From: CAJXSD01 sp964633145
GTDB lineage: Bacteria > Pseudomonadota > Alphaproteobacteria > Rhodobacterales > Rhodobacteraceae
Assembly (NCBI GenBank): GCA_964633145.1
Contig: CAZWFE010000002.1
Coordinates: 1-64,000, forward strand
Direction of reading: 5' to 3'
DNA: 64,000 bases
Positions 25,157 to 34,779 of this stretch are shown here, one piece after another. Numbering within the stretch: position 1 is the first letter of the stretch; every line of letters starts with the position of its first letter. Below the pieces are notes generated by a model. It saw nothing but the letters and a program-made list of their open reading frames with translations, made no database searches and was not told the origin of the DNA. The position numbers and the translations under genes are program-made.

Positions 25157-26299
25157 ATGCAGGCAATTTATGCATCATCCCCCGATCATTCCCGTGGGCG
25201 ATTATACCCCGAAGGCGACAGCACATTTCGTTCCTGTTTCCAGCGTGATCGGGACCGTATCATTCATTGCAGCGCCTTTCGCCGGTTAAAACACAAAACC
25301 CAAGTGTTCGTCGAACACGAAGGCGATTATTTCCGCACCCGTCTGACCCATTCCATTGAGGTGGCTCAAGTCGCCCGCACCATCGCTGGTGAATTGGGAT
25401 TAAACCATGAACTGGCCGAGGCCGTGGCATTGGCGCATGATTTGGGCCACACCCCCTTTGGCCATACGGGCGAGGATGCGTTGAATGAACTGATGGCCCC
25501 CTATGGCGGGTTTGATCATAATGCACAGGCGTTGAAAATTGTGACGGATTTGGAACGCCACTATGCCGAATTTGATGGGCTGAACCTGACATGGGAAACC
25601 CTAGAGGGGATTGCAAAACACAATGGCCCTGTGGTGGGCGAATTGCCCCATGCCTTGGCGCAATATAACGAAAAACACGATCTGGAACTGCACACCTATG
25701 CCAGTTGCGAAGCCCAAGTCGCCGCATTGGCGGATGACATCGCCTATAATAACCATGACCTGCATGATGGGCTGCGGGCGGAATTGTTTTCGACCGATGA
25801 AATTGCTGAATTGCCTATATTGCGCGACTGTTTCGCAGCGGTCGATAAAAAATATCCTGGCCTGAATTATTACCGCCGCCGTCACGAAGCCTTGCGTCGG
25901 TTTTTTGGCATATTGGTGGATGATGTTATGACGATCGCACGCACCAATCTGGCTGAATTGGCCCCGCAATCTGCCCAAGATATTCGCATGGCGGGCCGTC
26001 CAATGGTGCGTTTTTCCAATGATTTATGGTCCGATTTGAAAGTGATCCGAAAATTTCTGTTCACCCGCATGTATCGCGCCCCATCCGTTGTGGTGGTGCG
26101 CCAAGACGTGACACGTAAATTGCTGGCGTTGTTTCCGTTGTTTATGCAGCGCCCCGATTTATTGCCCAAGCAGTGGCGCAAAGATGTGGCACAAGTCACC
26201 AGTGAAACCGATCTGGCGCGCATTGTATGCGACTATATAGCTGGCATGACCGATCGTTTTGCATTGCAACAATATGATGAATTGATCGGCGACGACTAA
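25157..26299 (+). CDS. dgt: Deoxyguanosinetriphosphate triphosphohydrolase-like protein
   Basis: A 380-residue HD-domain dNTPase that removes tripolyphosphate from dNTPs and helps set the nucleotide pool. Metal ligands are in RLTHSIEVA (His65) and AHDLGHTPFGH (His94-Asp95); YFRTRLTHS is also characteristic. The segment FRRLKHKTQVF near the N-terminus is a family feature. The ATG is 12 nt after AAGG. It is followed by an antiporter gene 49 nt downstream and may be co-transcribed with it and argS. Confidence 0.93.
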   Translation: MQAIYASSPDHSRGRLYPEGDSTFRSCFQRDRDRIIHCSAFRRLKHKTQVFVEHEGDYFRTRLTHSIEVAQVARTIAGELGLNHELAEAVALAHDLGHTPFGHTGEDALNELMAPYGGFDHNAQALKIVTDLERHYAEFDGLNLTWETLEGIAKHNGPVVGELPHALAQYNEKHDLELHTYASCEAQVAALADDIAYNNHDLHDGLRAELFSTDEIAELPILRDCFAAVDKKYPGLNYYRRRHEALRRFFGILVDDVMTIARTNLAELAPQSAQDIRMAGRPMVRFSNDLWSDLKVIRKFLFTRMYRAPSVVVVRQDVTRKLLALFPLFMQRPDLLPKQWRKDVAQVTSETDLARIVCDYIAGMTDRFALQQYDELIGDD

Positions 26300-26348
26300 C
26301 CCTGTAGGGTCAGTGCAATTTTAATCAGCGGATAAGGGATGCAAGCTG

Positions 26349-28169
26349 ATGGCAATGACAGAATTAGGAATGGACCCCGTGGCAGCGGTGGCCTGCATTG
26401 GTGTGTTGGGGGTCGGGGCACAATGGATTGCGTGGCGCATGCAAATCCCGGCGATTGTGTTGATGCTGCTTGCGGGTATCGTGGTTGGACCAGTGTTGGG
26501 TGTGTTAAATCCTGCACAGGATTTGGGCCCAATTATGGCGCCGATGATTTCGATCGCTGTTGCTGTTATCTTGTTCGAAGGCGGTCTTAGCCTGAACATG
26601 CACAGTCTGCGCGATGCTACACAGGGCGTGGTGCGCTTGGTCGTGGTTGGGGCCCCTTTGGGGTGGATCCTGTCTACGCTGGCCCTGCATTACGGTGCGG
26701 GACTGGGCTGGGAAAGTTCGGCCGTGTTCGGTGGTATCATGATTGTGACGGGCCCAACCGTGATTGCACCGCTGTTGCGTCAGGCCAAATTATCCCGCCG
26801 CCCCGCCGCATTATTGCAGTGGGAGGCCATCGTAAACGACCCCATCGGCGCATTGGCGGCCGTTTTGGCGTTTGAATATGTGTTGGTGTCGCGACTGGTG
26901 GGGACTGTAGAACACGCAATGCTGGTTTTGGTGTCAGGCATTGTCTTTGCGACCCTCTTGGGGGTGCTATCAGGCTGGGGCATTGCCTCTGCATTTCGGC
27001 GCGGATGGGTGCCCGAGTATATGAAGGTACCTGTGCTGTTTGTCACTTTGCTTGCCATCTTTGCGGCTTCAAATTTGGTCCTGCATGAAAGCGGATTGCT
27101 GGCCGTCACGATCATGGGAATGTGGATCGCCAATGCGAAATTACCATCCTACAGTGAATTACTGCGGTTCAAAGAACATGCAACGGTATTATTGGTCTCA
27201 GGTGTGTTTATCCTGTTGGCCGCATCGCTGGATTTCACAACACTTGCCACGTTGGATTGGCGCGCTGTGGTGTTTTTGGCGGCTGTGATTTTATTGGTGC
27301 GGCCCCTGACTGTGCATGGCGCATTACTGGGCACGGACATCGCGTGGCGCGAACGCTGGCTCTTGGCGCTCAGCGGTCCGCGCGGCGTCGTTCTGGTCGC
27401 GGTTGCGGGATTGTTTGGTGTCCGGCTTGCTGATGTTGGTGTCCAAGATGCCGAATTGATTGCGCCACTGGCCTTTGTCTTGGTGGCGGTGACGGTTGTG
27501 GTCTATGGGTTTTCGTTGAAACCCTTGGCCCATTGGTTGTGGTTATCATCAAAACAAACGGCGGGTGTGTTGATCGTGGGTGGCACGTCATGGGGTACCG
27601 AATTTGCCAAATCCTTGCAAAGAAACGAAATCCCGGTTTTGATTACTGACCGAAATATGCGCAATCTGCGCGCGGCGCGCGATCATGCGGTACCTGTGTT
27701 TTTCGGTGATATCCTATCTGAAAGCGCGGAACATCATGTTGATTTGCATCCCTATCAAACGGTTGTCACAGTCACGGATAATGATGCCTATAACACCTTG
27801 GTGACCACCGATTTGGCCCCCGAATTTGGGCGCAATAACGTGTTTCAATTGTTTCGCGAAAAGGATGGGTTTTCGCGTTATGCGCTGCCATCAACACTGG
27901 GTGGGCGGGCCTTGGTTCAGGAAAAAACATATGGCGATTTGCTTGATTTGTTACGCAAGGGTTGGGAATTTCGCACAACGCGGTTCACCGATGAATATCG
28001 GTATGAGGATTGGCAACCCACACGCCCTGATGCAATTCACATCGCGTTAATTTCGGAAACGGGCCGGTTGTCGTTTGTATCAGACACCAAAAACCTGACC
28101 ATCGCGGCGGGTGTGCGTTTGATCCATTTTTCGCCCCCGCGTTCACAAACCGCAGAACAAAACGAATAA
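26349..28169 (+). CDS. Cation/proton antiporter (CPA1/NhaP type) with C-terminal RCK-like domain
   Basis: A 606-residue inner-membrane exchanger. The first 390 residues form about 12 helices with the family segments AVILFEGGLSLN, VTGPTVIAPLLR and the ion-binding EAIVNDPIGA. The C-terminal part (from GVLIVGGTSWGTEFAKSL) is a Rossmann-like TrkA-N/RCK domain with DRN in the nucleotide-binding strand, which suggests regulation by NAD(H) or nucleotides. It is expected to extrude Na+ or K+ in exchange for protons, which suits a marine organism. AGGG precedes the start. Confidence 0.9.
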   Translation: MAMTELGMDPVAAVACIGVLGVGAQWIAWRMQIPAIVLMLLAGIVVGPVLGVLNPAQDLGPIMAPMISIAVAVILFEGGLSLNMHSLRDATQGVVRLVVVGAPLGWILSTLALHYGAGLGWESSAVFGGIMIVTGPTVIAPLLRQAKLSRRPAALLQWEAIVNDPIGALAAVLAFEYVLVSRLVGTVEHAMLVLVSGIVFATLLGVLSGWGIASAFRRGWVPEYMKVPVLFVTLLAIFAASNLVLHESGLLAVTIMGMWIANAKLPSYSELLRFKEHATVLLVSGVFILLAASLDFTTLATLDWRAVVFLAAVILLVRPLTVHGALLGTDIAWRERWLLALSGPRGVVLVAVAGLFGVRLADVGVQDAELIAPLAFVLVAVTVVVYGFSLKPLAHWLWLSSKQTAGVLIVGGTSWGTEFAKSLQRNEIPVLITDRNMRNLRAARDHAVPVFFGDILSESAEHHVDLHPYQTVVTVTDNDAYNTLVTTDLAPEFGRNNVFQLFREKDGFSRYALPSTLGGRALVQEKTYGDLLDLLRKGWEFRTTRFTDEYRYEDWQPTRPDAIHIALISETGRLSFVSDTKNLTIAAGVRLIHFSPPRSQTAEQNE

Positions 28170-28247
28170 CCCTGTTTTTATACGTTTTTACGGCATTGAC
28201 CTTGTTGGTCATCGTGGTAAACCCACATCCAACAAAAGGATAGTGAT

Positions 28248-29993
28248 ATGAACCTGTTTGCCGAAATTCGTGGTGTTGTTATCAGCGCATTGGATCAGTT
28301 GGTGGCCCAAGGACATTTGCCCCAAGGGTTAGATTACGCAAATGTCGCCGTCGAACCGCCGCGTGACCCGCTGCATGGGGATATGGCGACCAATGCGGCC
28401 ATGGTATTGGCCAAACCTGCTGGGCAAAAACCGCGTGATATCGCGGATCATTTGGCCGCCCTGTTGATCCAGGATGACCGGATCAATGTCGCCGAGGTTG
28501 CAGGCCCTGGGTTTTTGAACATGCGCCTGTCAGCCAGCTGTTGGCAGGGTGTCATTGGTTGCGTTTTGGCAGATGGCACAGGCTTTGGCCGATCAGACAT
28601 GGGGCAGGGCAAACGGGTGAACGTCGAATATGTGTCGGCCAACCCAACAGGCCCCTTGCATGTGGGCCATACCCGCGGGGCGGTGTTTGGCGATGCATTG
28701 GCCAGTTTGTTGGCCTATGCGGGCTATGATGTGACACGCGAATATTATATCAACGACGGCGGCGCGCAGGTCGATGTATTGGCCCGTTCCGTTTACTTAC
28801 GTTATCTTGAGGCGCACGGCCAAGAGGTCGCGTTCGAAGATGGCACATATCCTGGTGATTATCTGATCCCAGTGGGGCAGGCGTTAAAGGAAAAAGTGGG
28901 CGATGCATTCGTCGGCAAGGGCGAACAATTCTGGCTGGCTGAGGTGCGTGAATTCGCAACCGCTGCCATGATGGATCTGATCCGTCAAGATTTGGCGCAG
29001 CTGGGCGTTAAAATGGATCACTTTTTCTCGGAAAAATCGCTTTATGGAACTGGCCGGATCGAGGCCGCAATCGAAAGCCTGCGGTCCAAAGGATTAATTT
29101 ATCGCGGCGTGTTGGAACCGCCCAAGGGCAAAAAACCCGAAGATTGGGAACCACGTGAACAAACCCTGTTCAAATCCACCGCCCATGGGGATGATGTCGA
29201 TCGCCCCATTCAGAAATCAGATGACAGCTGGACCTATTTCGCGCCCGACATAGCCTACCACTTTGATAAGGTTGAGCGGGGCTATGATCTGTTGATTGAC
29301 GTCTTTGGTGCTGATCACGGTGGCTATGTCAAGCGGATGAAGGCAGCCGTATCCGCCCTGTCCGATGGGCAGACACCCTTGGATATCAAATTGACCCAGC
29401 TGGTCAAATTGTTCAAAAACGGCGAACCGTTCAAAATGTCGAAACGGGCTGGTACGTTTGTCACGCTGCGCGATGTGGTCGATCAGGTTGGCCCTGATGT
29501 GACACGCTTTGTTATGCTAACGCGTAAAAACGATGCCAATTTGGATTTCGATTTTGACAAAGTGTTGGAACAAAGCCGCGAAAACCCTGTATTTTACGTG
29601 CAATACGCAAATGCACGGGTCCACAGCGTTCTGCGCCGCGCCCAAGAGGCGGGCATCACCGTTTCAGAGTCGGATTTGTCCGCTGCAGATTTGACGAAAC
29701 TGGCGCATGATGCGGAAATTGCCGTGGCGCGTAAAATTGCCGAATGGCCGCGTTTGGTGGAAATTGCCGCACGCACGAATGAACCGCACCGCGTGGCATT
29801 TTACCTCTATGAACTGGCCAGTGAATTCCACGGATTGTGGAACAAGGGCAACGATGTTCCCGATCTTCGCTTTGTCCAAGAGGGCGATTCAGCCACCACA
29901 CAAAGCAAAATTGCGCTAGCACGTGCCGTAAGTGTTGTTATTTCTGCTGGTCTTGGTATTCTAGGCGTGAAACCGGCAGAAGAACTGCGCTAG
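28248..29993 (+). CDS. argS: Arginine--tRNA ligase
   Basis: A 581-residue class I synthetase. The N-terminal tRNA-recognition domain is followed by the HIGH motif HVGH (138-141, in SANPTGPLHVGHTRGA), the KMSKR motif in FKMSKRAGTF, and the C-terminal anticodon-binding domain. An AAAAGGA site precedes the ATG. It starts a plus-strand series argS, SPOR protein, nagZ, scpA, scpB with short or negative gaps. Confidence 0.97.
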   Translation: MNLFAEIRGVVISALDQLVAQGHLPQGLDYANVAVEPPRDPLHGDMATNAAMVLAKPAGQKPRDIADHLAALLIQDDRINVAEVAGPGFLNMRLSASCWQGVIGCVLADGTGFGRSDMGQGKRVNVEYVSANPTGPLHVGHTRGAVFGDALASLLAYAGYDVTREYYINDGGAQVDVLARSVYLRYLEAHGQEVAFEDGTYPGDYLIPVGQALKEKVGDAFVGKGEQFWLAEVREFATAAMMDLIRQDLAQLGVKMDHFFSEKSLYGTGRIEAAIESLRSKGLIYRGVLEPPKGKKPEDWEPREQTLFKSTAHGDDVDRPIQKSDDSWTYFAPDIAYHFDKVERGYDLLIDVFGADHGGYVKRMKAAVSALSDGQTPLDIKLTQLVKLFKNGEPFKMSKRAGTFVTLRDVVDQVGPDVTRFVMLTRKNDANLDFDFDKVLEQSRENPVFYVQYANARVHSVLRRAQEAGITVSESDLSAADLTKLAHDAEIAVARKIAEWPRLVEIAARTNEPHRVAFYLYELASEFHGLWNKGNDVPDLRFVQEGDSATTQSKIALARAVSVVISAGLGILGVKPAEELR

Positions 29994-30054
29994 GATAAAG
30001 CCTGCTCTGCCAGTTAAGCAATTATAAACATGGGGATTTACCCCAGAGGGCAAA

Positions 30055-30984
30055 ATGGCAGAGCAGTTGTATCAGGCACCGTCGCAAGACGGTGGTTTTC
30101 AGTATCGTATTAAAAATGTCATCTACCTTGGTGGCGCGGCCGTCAGTCTGGGATTGATAGCGGGTGCAGTATATTGGGGCGTGACGATGACCCAGCGGGA
30201 TATTTCAAAAATTCCCGTCGTGGCAGCACGGGCCGAACCCATGCGTGTTGCACCGGAAAACCCCGGCGGTCAGGCAGCCGATCATATGGATTTAACGGTG
30301 TCACGCGTCGCAGCCGCAGAAACCCCGCAATCAGTTGATAGTGTCGTTGTGGCATCCATGCCGCCGGATCTGGATGACAGTGATGCGCCGCAGGCGGAAT
30401 TGATCGCAGCACAACAAACCCAAGCGTTAACCATTGAACAAGAAAAAGCAGTCTTTGATATGAACGCACTGGCGGATGCGATGACACAGGGTGTTGAACC
30501 ACTGAGTGAATTGCCGCAGGAATCAGCAACCCCAAATATTGTCCAAGGTAATATCGACGATGCCCTACGCTTGGCCCTGTCGGATCAGGAAACGTCAGGC
30601 CCATTGGTGGTCGATGGTTTGGTGCAGGTGTCACTGCGGCCTAAGGCGCGGCCTGTAACACAGCAGTCTATGACAATCGCAGGGGCTGCGTCAGCAGAAA
30701 CCGTATCACCCACCCCCACAGCGCCCAAGGTTGTTGTTGGATCAGCACTGGTTCAACTTGGGGCCTTTGACACGTCGCAGGCAGCACAGGACGAATGGGA
30801 TAAATTGGCAACCGCACTGACGGCAGTCATTGGGGATCGCAGCCCCGTGATTGAACAGGCAAACAGTGGCGGACGTCCGTTTTATCGTTTGCGCGCTGCC
30901 GGTTTTTCAGATTTGGCGGATGCGCGGCGGTTTTGTTCGGCGGTGGCCAGCAAAACCGACTGTATCCCCGTGTTAGTGCGCTAG
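30055..30984 (+). CDS. SPOR domain-containing membrane protein
   Basis: A 309-residue protein with a short cytoplasmic N-terminus, one transmembrane helix (about residues 22-45), a long disordered Pro/Ala/Gln-rich periplasmic stretch and a C-terminal SPOR domain (about 228-309, VQLGAFDTSQAAQDEWDKL and FYRLRAAGF). SPOR domains bind denuded glycan at the septum, so it probably acts in division or peptidoglycan remodelling. GAGGG lies before the ATG. nagZ follows after only 2 nt, linking it to cell-wall recycling. Confidence 0.9.
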   Translation: MAEQLYQAPSQDGGFQYRIKNVIYLGGAAVSLGLIAGAVYWGVTMTQRDISKIPVVAARAEPMRVAPENPGGQAADHMDLTVSRVAAAETPQSVDSVVVASMPPDLDDSDAPQAELIAAQQTQALTIEQEKAVFDMNALADAMTQGVEPLSELPQESATPNIVQGNIDDALRLALSDQETSGPLVVDGLVQVSLRPKARPVTQQSMTIAGAASAETVSPTPTAPKVVVGSALVQLGAFDTSQAAQDEWDKLATALTAVIGDRSPVIEQANSGGRPFYRLRAAGFSDLADARRFCSAVASKTDCIPVLVR

Positions 30985-30986
30985 AC

Positions 30987-31985
30987 ATGTTGGCCACTCA
31001 GGCGGAATTGCCCGTATTTTTCGGTGTTAGTGGGTGCGATATCACCCGCTGGGAACGTGATTTTTTACGTGATGCAAAACCGATGGGGTTTATATTGTTC
31101 GCGCGCAATATCGACAGCGCGGATCAAATACGCGCACTGTGTCATAATTTGCGCGATGCCGTGGGATATGATGCCCCAATTATGATCGATCAAGAGGGTG
31201 GGCGTGTGCAACGCCTGCGCGCCCCGATTGCGCGCGAATGGTTGCCACCTTTGGATCATGCGGACGGCGCGACCGATGCGGCGCAAGTTTTTCATGCCCG
31301 TTTTGCAATTATCGCGGCGGAACTGCGGGCGTTGGGCATCGATAGCAACTGTGCGCCATGTTTGGACATTGCAACCCCCCAAACCCATCCATTTTTACAA
31401 AACCGCTGCTATGGGCGTGATGCAGATCGTGTGATCGAATTGGGGCAGGCGGCCTATGATGGGTTATGTGATGGCGGTGTGGTTCCGATTGTAAAACACA
31501 TGCCGGGCCATGGGCGGGCCCAAGTGGACAGCCACCATGATTTGCCCCATGTAACGGCAGACTTGGCCAGTTTGGAAATGTCCGATTTTGCGGTGTTCCG
31601 TCATTTCAACTCTGCCCCGATGGCGATGACGGCGCATATCATATTTGATGCACTAGATCCAAATGCGCCGGTGACCACATCGCCGCAGGCCGTTGATTAT
31701 CTGCGCAATGCGATGGGGTTTGATGGTTTTTTGATCAGTGATGATGTGTCGATGCAGGCCCTGCCGGGCACGTTACAGGATCGTTGCAATGGGATTATGG
31801 CCGCAGGCTGCGATGCGGTGTTGCATTGCAATGGGGATCGCGACGAAATGATAATGGTTGCCAAACAATTGCGAACGCCCACGGATGCGATGATCCAGCG
31901 ACTGGACGCGTTTTTGGCGTTTCGCGATGGGGTGCGGGACGCAGATCTTGACATTGGGGCGATGCTTGGTCAGCTTGAAAGCTAG
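30987..31985 (+). CDS. nagZ: Beta-N-acetylhexosaminidase NagZ
   Basis: A 332-residue family 3 glycoside hydrolase without a signal peptide, which removes GlcNAc from anhydro-muropeptides in the cytoplasm. Motifs are GFILFARNI, IDQEGGRVQRL and the catalytic-loop region VKHMPGHGRAQVDSHHDLP. The start MLATQAELP lies 2 nt after the SPOR gene stop; the longer in-frame start overlaps that gene. Its product is the substrate of AnmK (11403) after amidase action. Confidence 0.95.
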   Translation: MLATQAELPVFFGVSGCDITRWERDFLRDAKPMGFILFARNIDSADQIRALCHNLRDAVGYDAPIMIDQEGGRVQRLRAPIAREWLPPLDHADGATDAAQVFHARFAIIAAELRALGIDSNCAPCLDIATPQTHPFLQNRCYGRDADRVIELGQAAYDGLCDGGVVPIVKHMPGHGRAQVDSHHDLPHVTADLASLEMSDFAVFRHFNSAPMAMTAHIIFDALDPNAPVTTSPQAVDYLRNAMGFDGFLISDDVSMQALPGTLQDRCNGIMAAGCDAVLHCNGDRDEMIMVAKQLRTPTDAMIQRLDAFLAFRDGVRDADLDIGAMLGQLES

Positions 31986-32001
31986 ATAATCTAGGAACCC
32001 A

Positions 32002-32811
32002 ATGTCACAGACGCCAAACCTATTTCAGCGCGATGTCAGCGATCAGGCTGTGTCCGAACGCCTAGCGGCCGAGGCATTGATCATCGATGTCGACGGGTTT
32101 GAAGGGCCATTGGATGTTTTGCTAACCCTGTCGCGCACACAAAAGGTAGATTTGCTAAAAATCTCAATCCTGACCTTGGCGCAGCAATATTTGGCCTTTG
32201 TCGAACGGGCAAAGCAGTTACGCATTGAATTGGCGGCGGATTATTTGGTGATGGCGGCTTGGCTGGCGTTTTTGAAATCGCGCCTCTTGCTGCCGCCTGA
32301 CCCGACCGAAGAAGGCCCCACAGGCGAAGAACTGGCAGCACAGCTGGCATTTCAGTTGGAACGGTTACAGGCCATGCGCGATGCGGCCGCGCAGCTGATG
32401 GCGCGCGATCAGCTGGGGCGTGATTTTTTCGCCCGTGGACTGCCCGAAACTGTGGAACGGGTCAAACATGTCAAATATACCGCAAACCTGTTGGATTTGA
32501 TGCAGTCCTATTCTCGGATTCGTACCCGCGATGAATTCCGCCCCTTTGTGATGGATCGCGAAAACGTCTATACGATGGAACAAGCGCTGGAACGGATGCG
32601 CGACTTGATCGGCTTTGCAGGGGATTGGACGGATCTGTCCAGCTATCTGCCCCAAGGATGGGACACACACCCAGCAAGGCGACGCGCAGCAACCGCAGCC
32701 ACATTTGCCGCATCGCTGGAATTGGCCAAATCGGGCAAGGTGGAAATCCGGCAATCTGACACATTCGCCCCCATAGAGCTACGCCGCAAGGATACCCAGC
32801 ATGAGCGATGA
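32002..32811 (+). CDS. scpA: Segregation and condensation protein A
   Basis: A 269-residue kleisin subunit of the SMC condensin. The N-terminal SMC-neck-binding part begins FEGPLDVLLTLSRTQKVDL, followed by LAADYLVMAAWLAFLKSRLLLP and a C-terminal winged-helix end. It overlaps scpB by 11 nt, so expression of the two is coupled, as expected for partners. The nagZ-scpA-scpB order is typical of the Rhodobacteraceae. Confidence 0.94.
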   Translation: MSQTPNLFQRDVSDQAVSERLAAEALIIDVDGFEGPLDVLLTLSRTQKVDLLKISILTLAQQYLAFVERAKQLRIELAADYLVMAAWLAFLKSRLLLPPDPTEEGPTGEELAAQLAFQLERLQAMRDAAAQLMARDQLGRDFFARGLPETVERVKHVKYTANLLDLMQSYSRIRTRDEFRPFVMDRENVYTMEQALERMRDLIGFAGDWTDLSSYLPQGWDTHPARRRAATAATFAASLELAKSGKVEIRQSDTFAPIELRRKDTQHER

Positions 32812-33499
32812 TTTTGATGATCTAATCGAAACAGGTGACGCAGACGCCCCCGCTGTGGGGGATCCATTTGCCCAAGACAGTCTGTTTGATGCCCCCATCA
32901 TGGCTGAACAGGAACGCATGGTCGAAGCGATTTTATTTGCCACCGCCGAACCCGTCACGCTCAAAGAGCTTAGCGATAGACTGCCCCATGGGTGCGACCC
33001 TGCCGAGGCAATCGTGCATTTGCGCAAACGATATGAGGGCAGGGGCGTGCATCTGGTCAAGGTGGGCGATGCCTATGCGTTTCGCACGGCCGCTGATCTG
33101 GCCTATCTGATGCAAAAGGAAACGGTTGAGGTCCGCAAACTGTCCCGCGCGGCCATTGAAACGCTGGCAATCATTGCCTATCACCAACCCGTTACCCGCA
33201 CTGAGATCGAAGAAATTCGCGGTGTGTCCGTATCGCGCGGAACCATTGATTTACTGATCGAAATTGAATGGGTTCGGCTGGGCCGGCGCCGTATGACGCC
33301 GGGACGACCAGTGACATTCGTGGTCACTCAAACATTCTTGGATCATTTCGGATTGGAAAGTGCGCGCGATTTGCCCGGGATCAAGGAATTGCGTGCCGCT
33401 GGCCTGTTGGATAACCGCATCGGTCAGGTTCCTGGCCCAACGCCTGATCCCGACGACCAAGACGAGGCCGAGGGCCAGACCGAGATGTTTGAAGACTAG
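32801..33499 (+). CDS. scpB: Segregation and condensation protein B
   Basis: A 232-residue kite subunit that dimerises and binds ScpA. Two winged-helix domains are visible (AILFATAEPVTLKELSDRL; AIETLAIIAYHQPVTRTEIEEIRGV). The C-terminal tail is acidic and probably disordered. In many relatives, as I recall, tatABC follows; here the strand switches to dCTP deaminase immediately after the stop codon. Confidence 0.94.
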   Translation: MSDDFDDLIETGDADAPAVGDPFAQDSLFDAPIMAEQERMVEAILFATAEPVTLKELSDRLPHGCDPAEAIVHLRKRYEGRGVHLVKVGDAYAFRTAADLAYLMQKETVEVRKLSRAAIETLAIIAYHQPVTRTEIEEIRGVSVSRGTIDLLIEIEWVRLGRRRMTPGRPVTFVVTQTFLDHFGLESARDLPGIKELRAAGLLDNRIGQVPGPTPDPDDQDEAEGQTEMFED

Positions 33500-33500
33500 C

Positions 33501-34577
33501 CTATGCGGATTTGAAATGTTTCGACAATTTCAATCCTTGGCCCTGATAGTTCGATGCAATCCCCGCACCATATAGCTGTGTGGGCACATCCGCCATATGT
33601 TCATAAACCAAACGCCCTACGTTTTGGCCATGTTCCAAAACAAAGGGGGATTCGTGGCAGCGTACCTCTAGCACGCCACGCGATCCGGCCCCGCCGGCGG
33701 CGCTGTGGCCAAAACCGGGGTCGAAAAATCCGGCATAATGCACCCGAAATTCGCCAACCATAGCCAAAAATGGGGCCATTTCGGCGGCATATTTGGGGGG
33801 GATATGAACCGCCTCGCGGCTAACCAGAATATAGAATGCACCGGGATCTAGGATGATTTGCCCATTGTCGGAATGGATTTCTTCCCAATAATCGCGGGGG
33901 TCGTAATGCCCAATGCGGTCTAGGTCAATGATCCCTGTGTGGGGTTTGGCGCGGTATCCCACCAAATTGCCCTGTTCTGGGCGTAAATCAACAGAAAACC
34001 CCAATCCATCGCTGATCATCGCTGTGCCCGAGACCAACACATCACTGTCATGCAGCGCTATCAGTTCGGCATCCGACAAAATCGATTGTCCCGACCGGAA
34101 TCGAATTTGGTTCAACCGCATACCGGGTCTGACCAGCACAGAAAAGCTGCGGGGGCAAATTTCTGCATAAAGTGGGCCAGTATAGCCCGCAGGAATGCGG
34201 TCGAATTCAGTTCCGTTGTCGGCAATCACACGGGTCAATAAATCCAACCGACCTGTCGAGCTTTTGGCATTTGCGACCGCTGTAATGCCATCGGGCAGCG
34301 CCAAACTTTCCATCAAGGGGACAACGTAGACGCAGCCTTTTTCCAACACGGCACCAGCGGTCAGATCGATTTGGTGCATTTCAAATTCACCCAGACGATC
34401 GGTCACAGTACGACCCCCACCAGCCAAAAATGACGCACGCACACGCCATGCGGTGTTGCCCAGACGCAGATCCAAGCTGGCTGGCTGGATTTGCGGCGCG
34501 ATGATATCCGGCGATCCTGTGATCTGGCCTGCGGAAATCATTTCGCTAATCGATTGATTTGGCAATACACCTGTCAT
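33501..34577 (-). CDS. 2'-deoxycytidine 5'-triphosphate deaminase (long alphaproteobacterial form)
   Basis: A 358-residue protein, about twice the length of classical Dcd, formed from two dUTPase-like folds. The N-terminal half has IQPASLDLRLG and NAKSSTGRLDLLTRVI; the C-terminal half has PGAFYILVSREAV and EVRCHESPFVLEHGQNVGRLVYE. It deaminates dCTP to dUTP for thymidylate supply. GAGGATC before the ATG at 34577 decides the start. It lies downstream of the tRNA-Pro terminator and so needs its own promoter in the short space or readthrough. Confidence 0.88.
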   Translation of the reverse strand: MTGVLPNQSISEMISAGQITGSPDIIAPQIQPASLDLRLGNTAWRVRASFLAGGGRTVTDRLGEFEMHQIDLTAGAVLEKGCVYVVPLMESLALPDGITAVANAKSSTGRLDLLTRVIADNGTEFDRIPAGYTGPLYAEICPRSFSVLVRPGMRLNQIRFRSGQSILSDAELIALHDSDVLVSGTAMISDGLGFSVDLRPEQGNLVGYRAKPHTGIIDLDRIGHYDPRDYWEEIHSDNGQIILDPGAFYILVSREAVHIPPKYAAEMAPFLAMVGEFRVHYAGFFDPGFGHSAAGGAGSRGVLEVRCHESPFVLEHGQNVGRLVYEHMADVPTQLYGAGIASNYQGQGLKLSKHFKSA

Positions 34578-34597
34578 TTTGATCCTCATATACAAAC

Positions 34598-34629
34598 AAA
34601 CCGCCCGTGGCCTAAGCCGCGGGCGGTTT
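34598..34629 (-). terminator. Terminator of tRNA-Pro
   Basis: A 14-bp stem (AAACCGCCCGTGGC with GCCGCGGGCGGTTT, one G-U pair) and a CTAA loop. It lies 4 nt after the tRNA 3' end on the minus strand and is followed by GTTTGT. The deaminase start codon is 20 nt further on. Confidence 0.85.
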
Positions 34630-34632
34630 TGT

Positions 34633-34709
34633 TGGTCGGGCTAGCAGGATTCGAACCTACGACCTCCCGTCCCCCAGACGGACGCGCTACCAGACTGCGC
34701 TATAGCCCG
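34633..34709 (-). tRNA. tRNA-Pro (anticodon GGG)
   Basis: A full cloverleaf on the minus strand: acceptor CGGGCTA/TAGCCCG with discriminator A and encoded CCA, D arm GCGCAGTCTGGTAGCGC, anticodon stem TCCGT/ACGGG with loop CTGGGGG, and T arm GTAGG-TTCGAAT-CCTGC. The length is 77 nt including CCA. The C1-G72 pair with A73 is the expected proline identity. It reads CCC codons. It sits 70 nt after the MerR gene. Confidence 0.96.
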
Positions 34710-34779
34710 ATGATCTGTGTTGTTCATACTGGTTTTACCGCCAAGGACAAGGGGGAAATACACATTTTTTAGCAAAACT

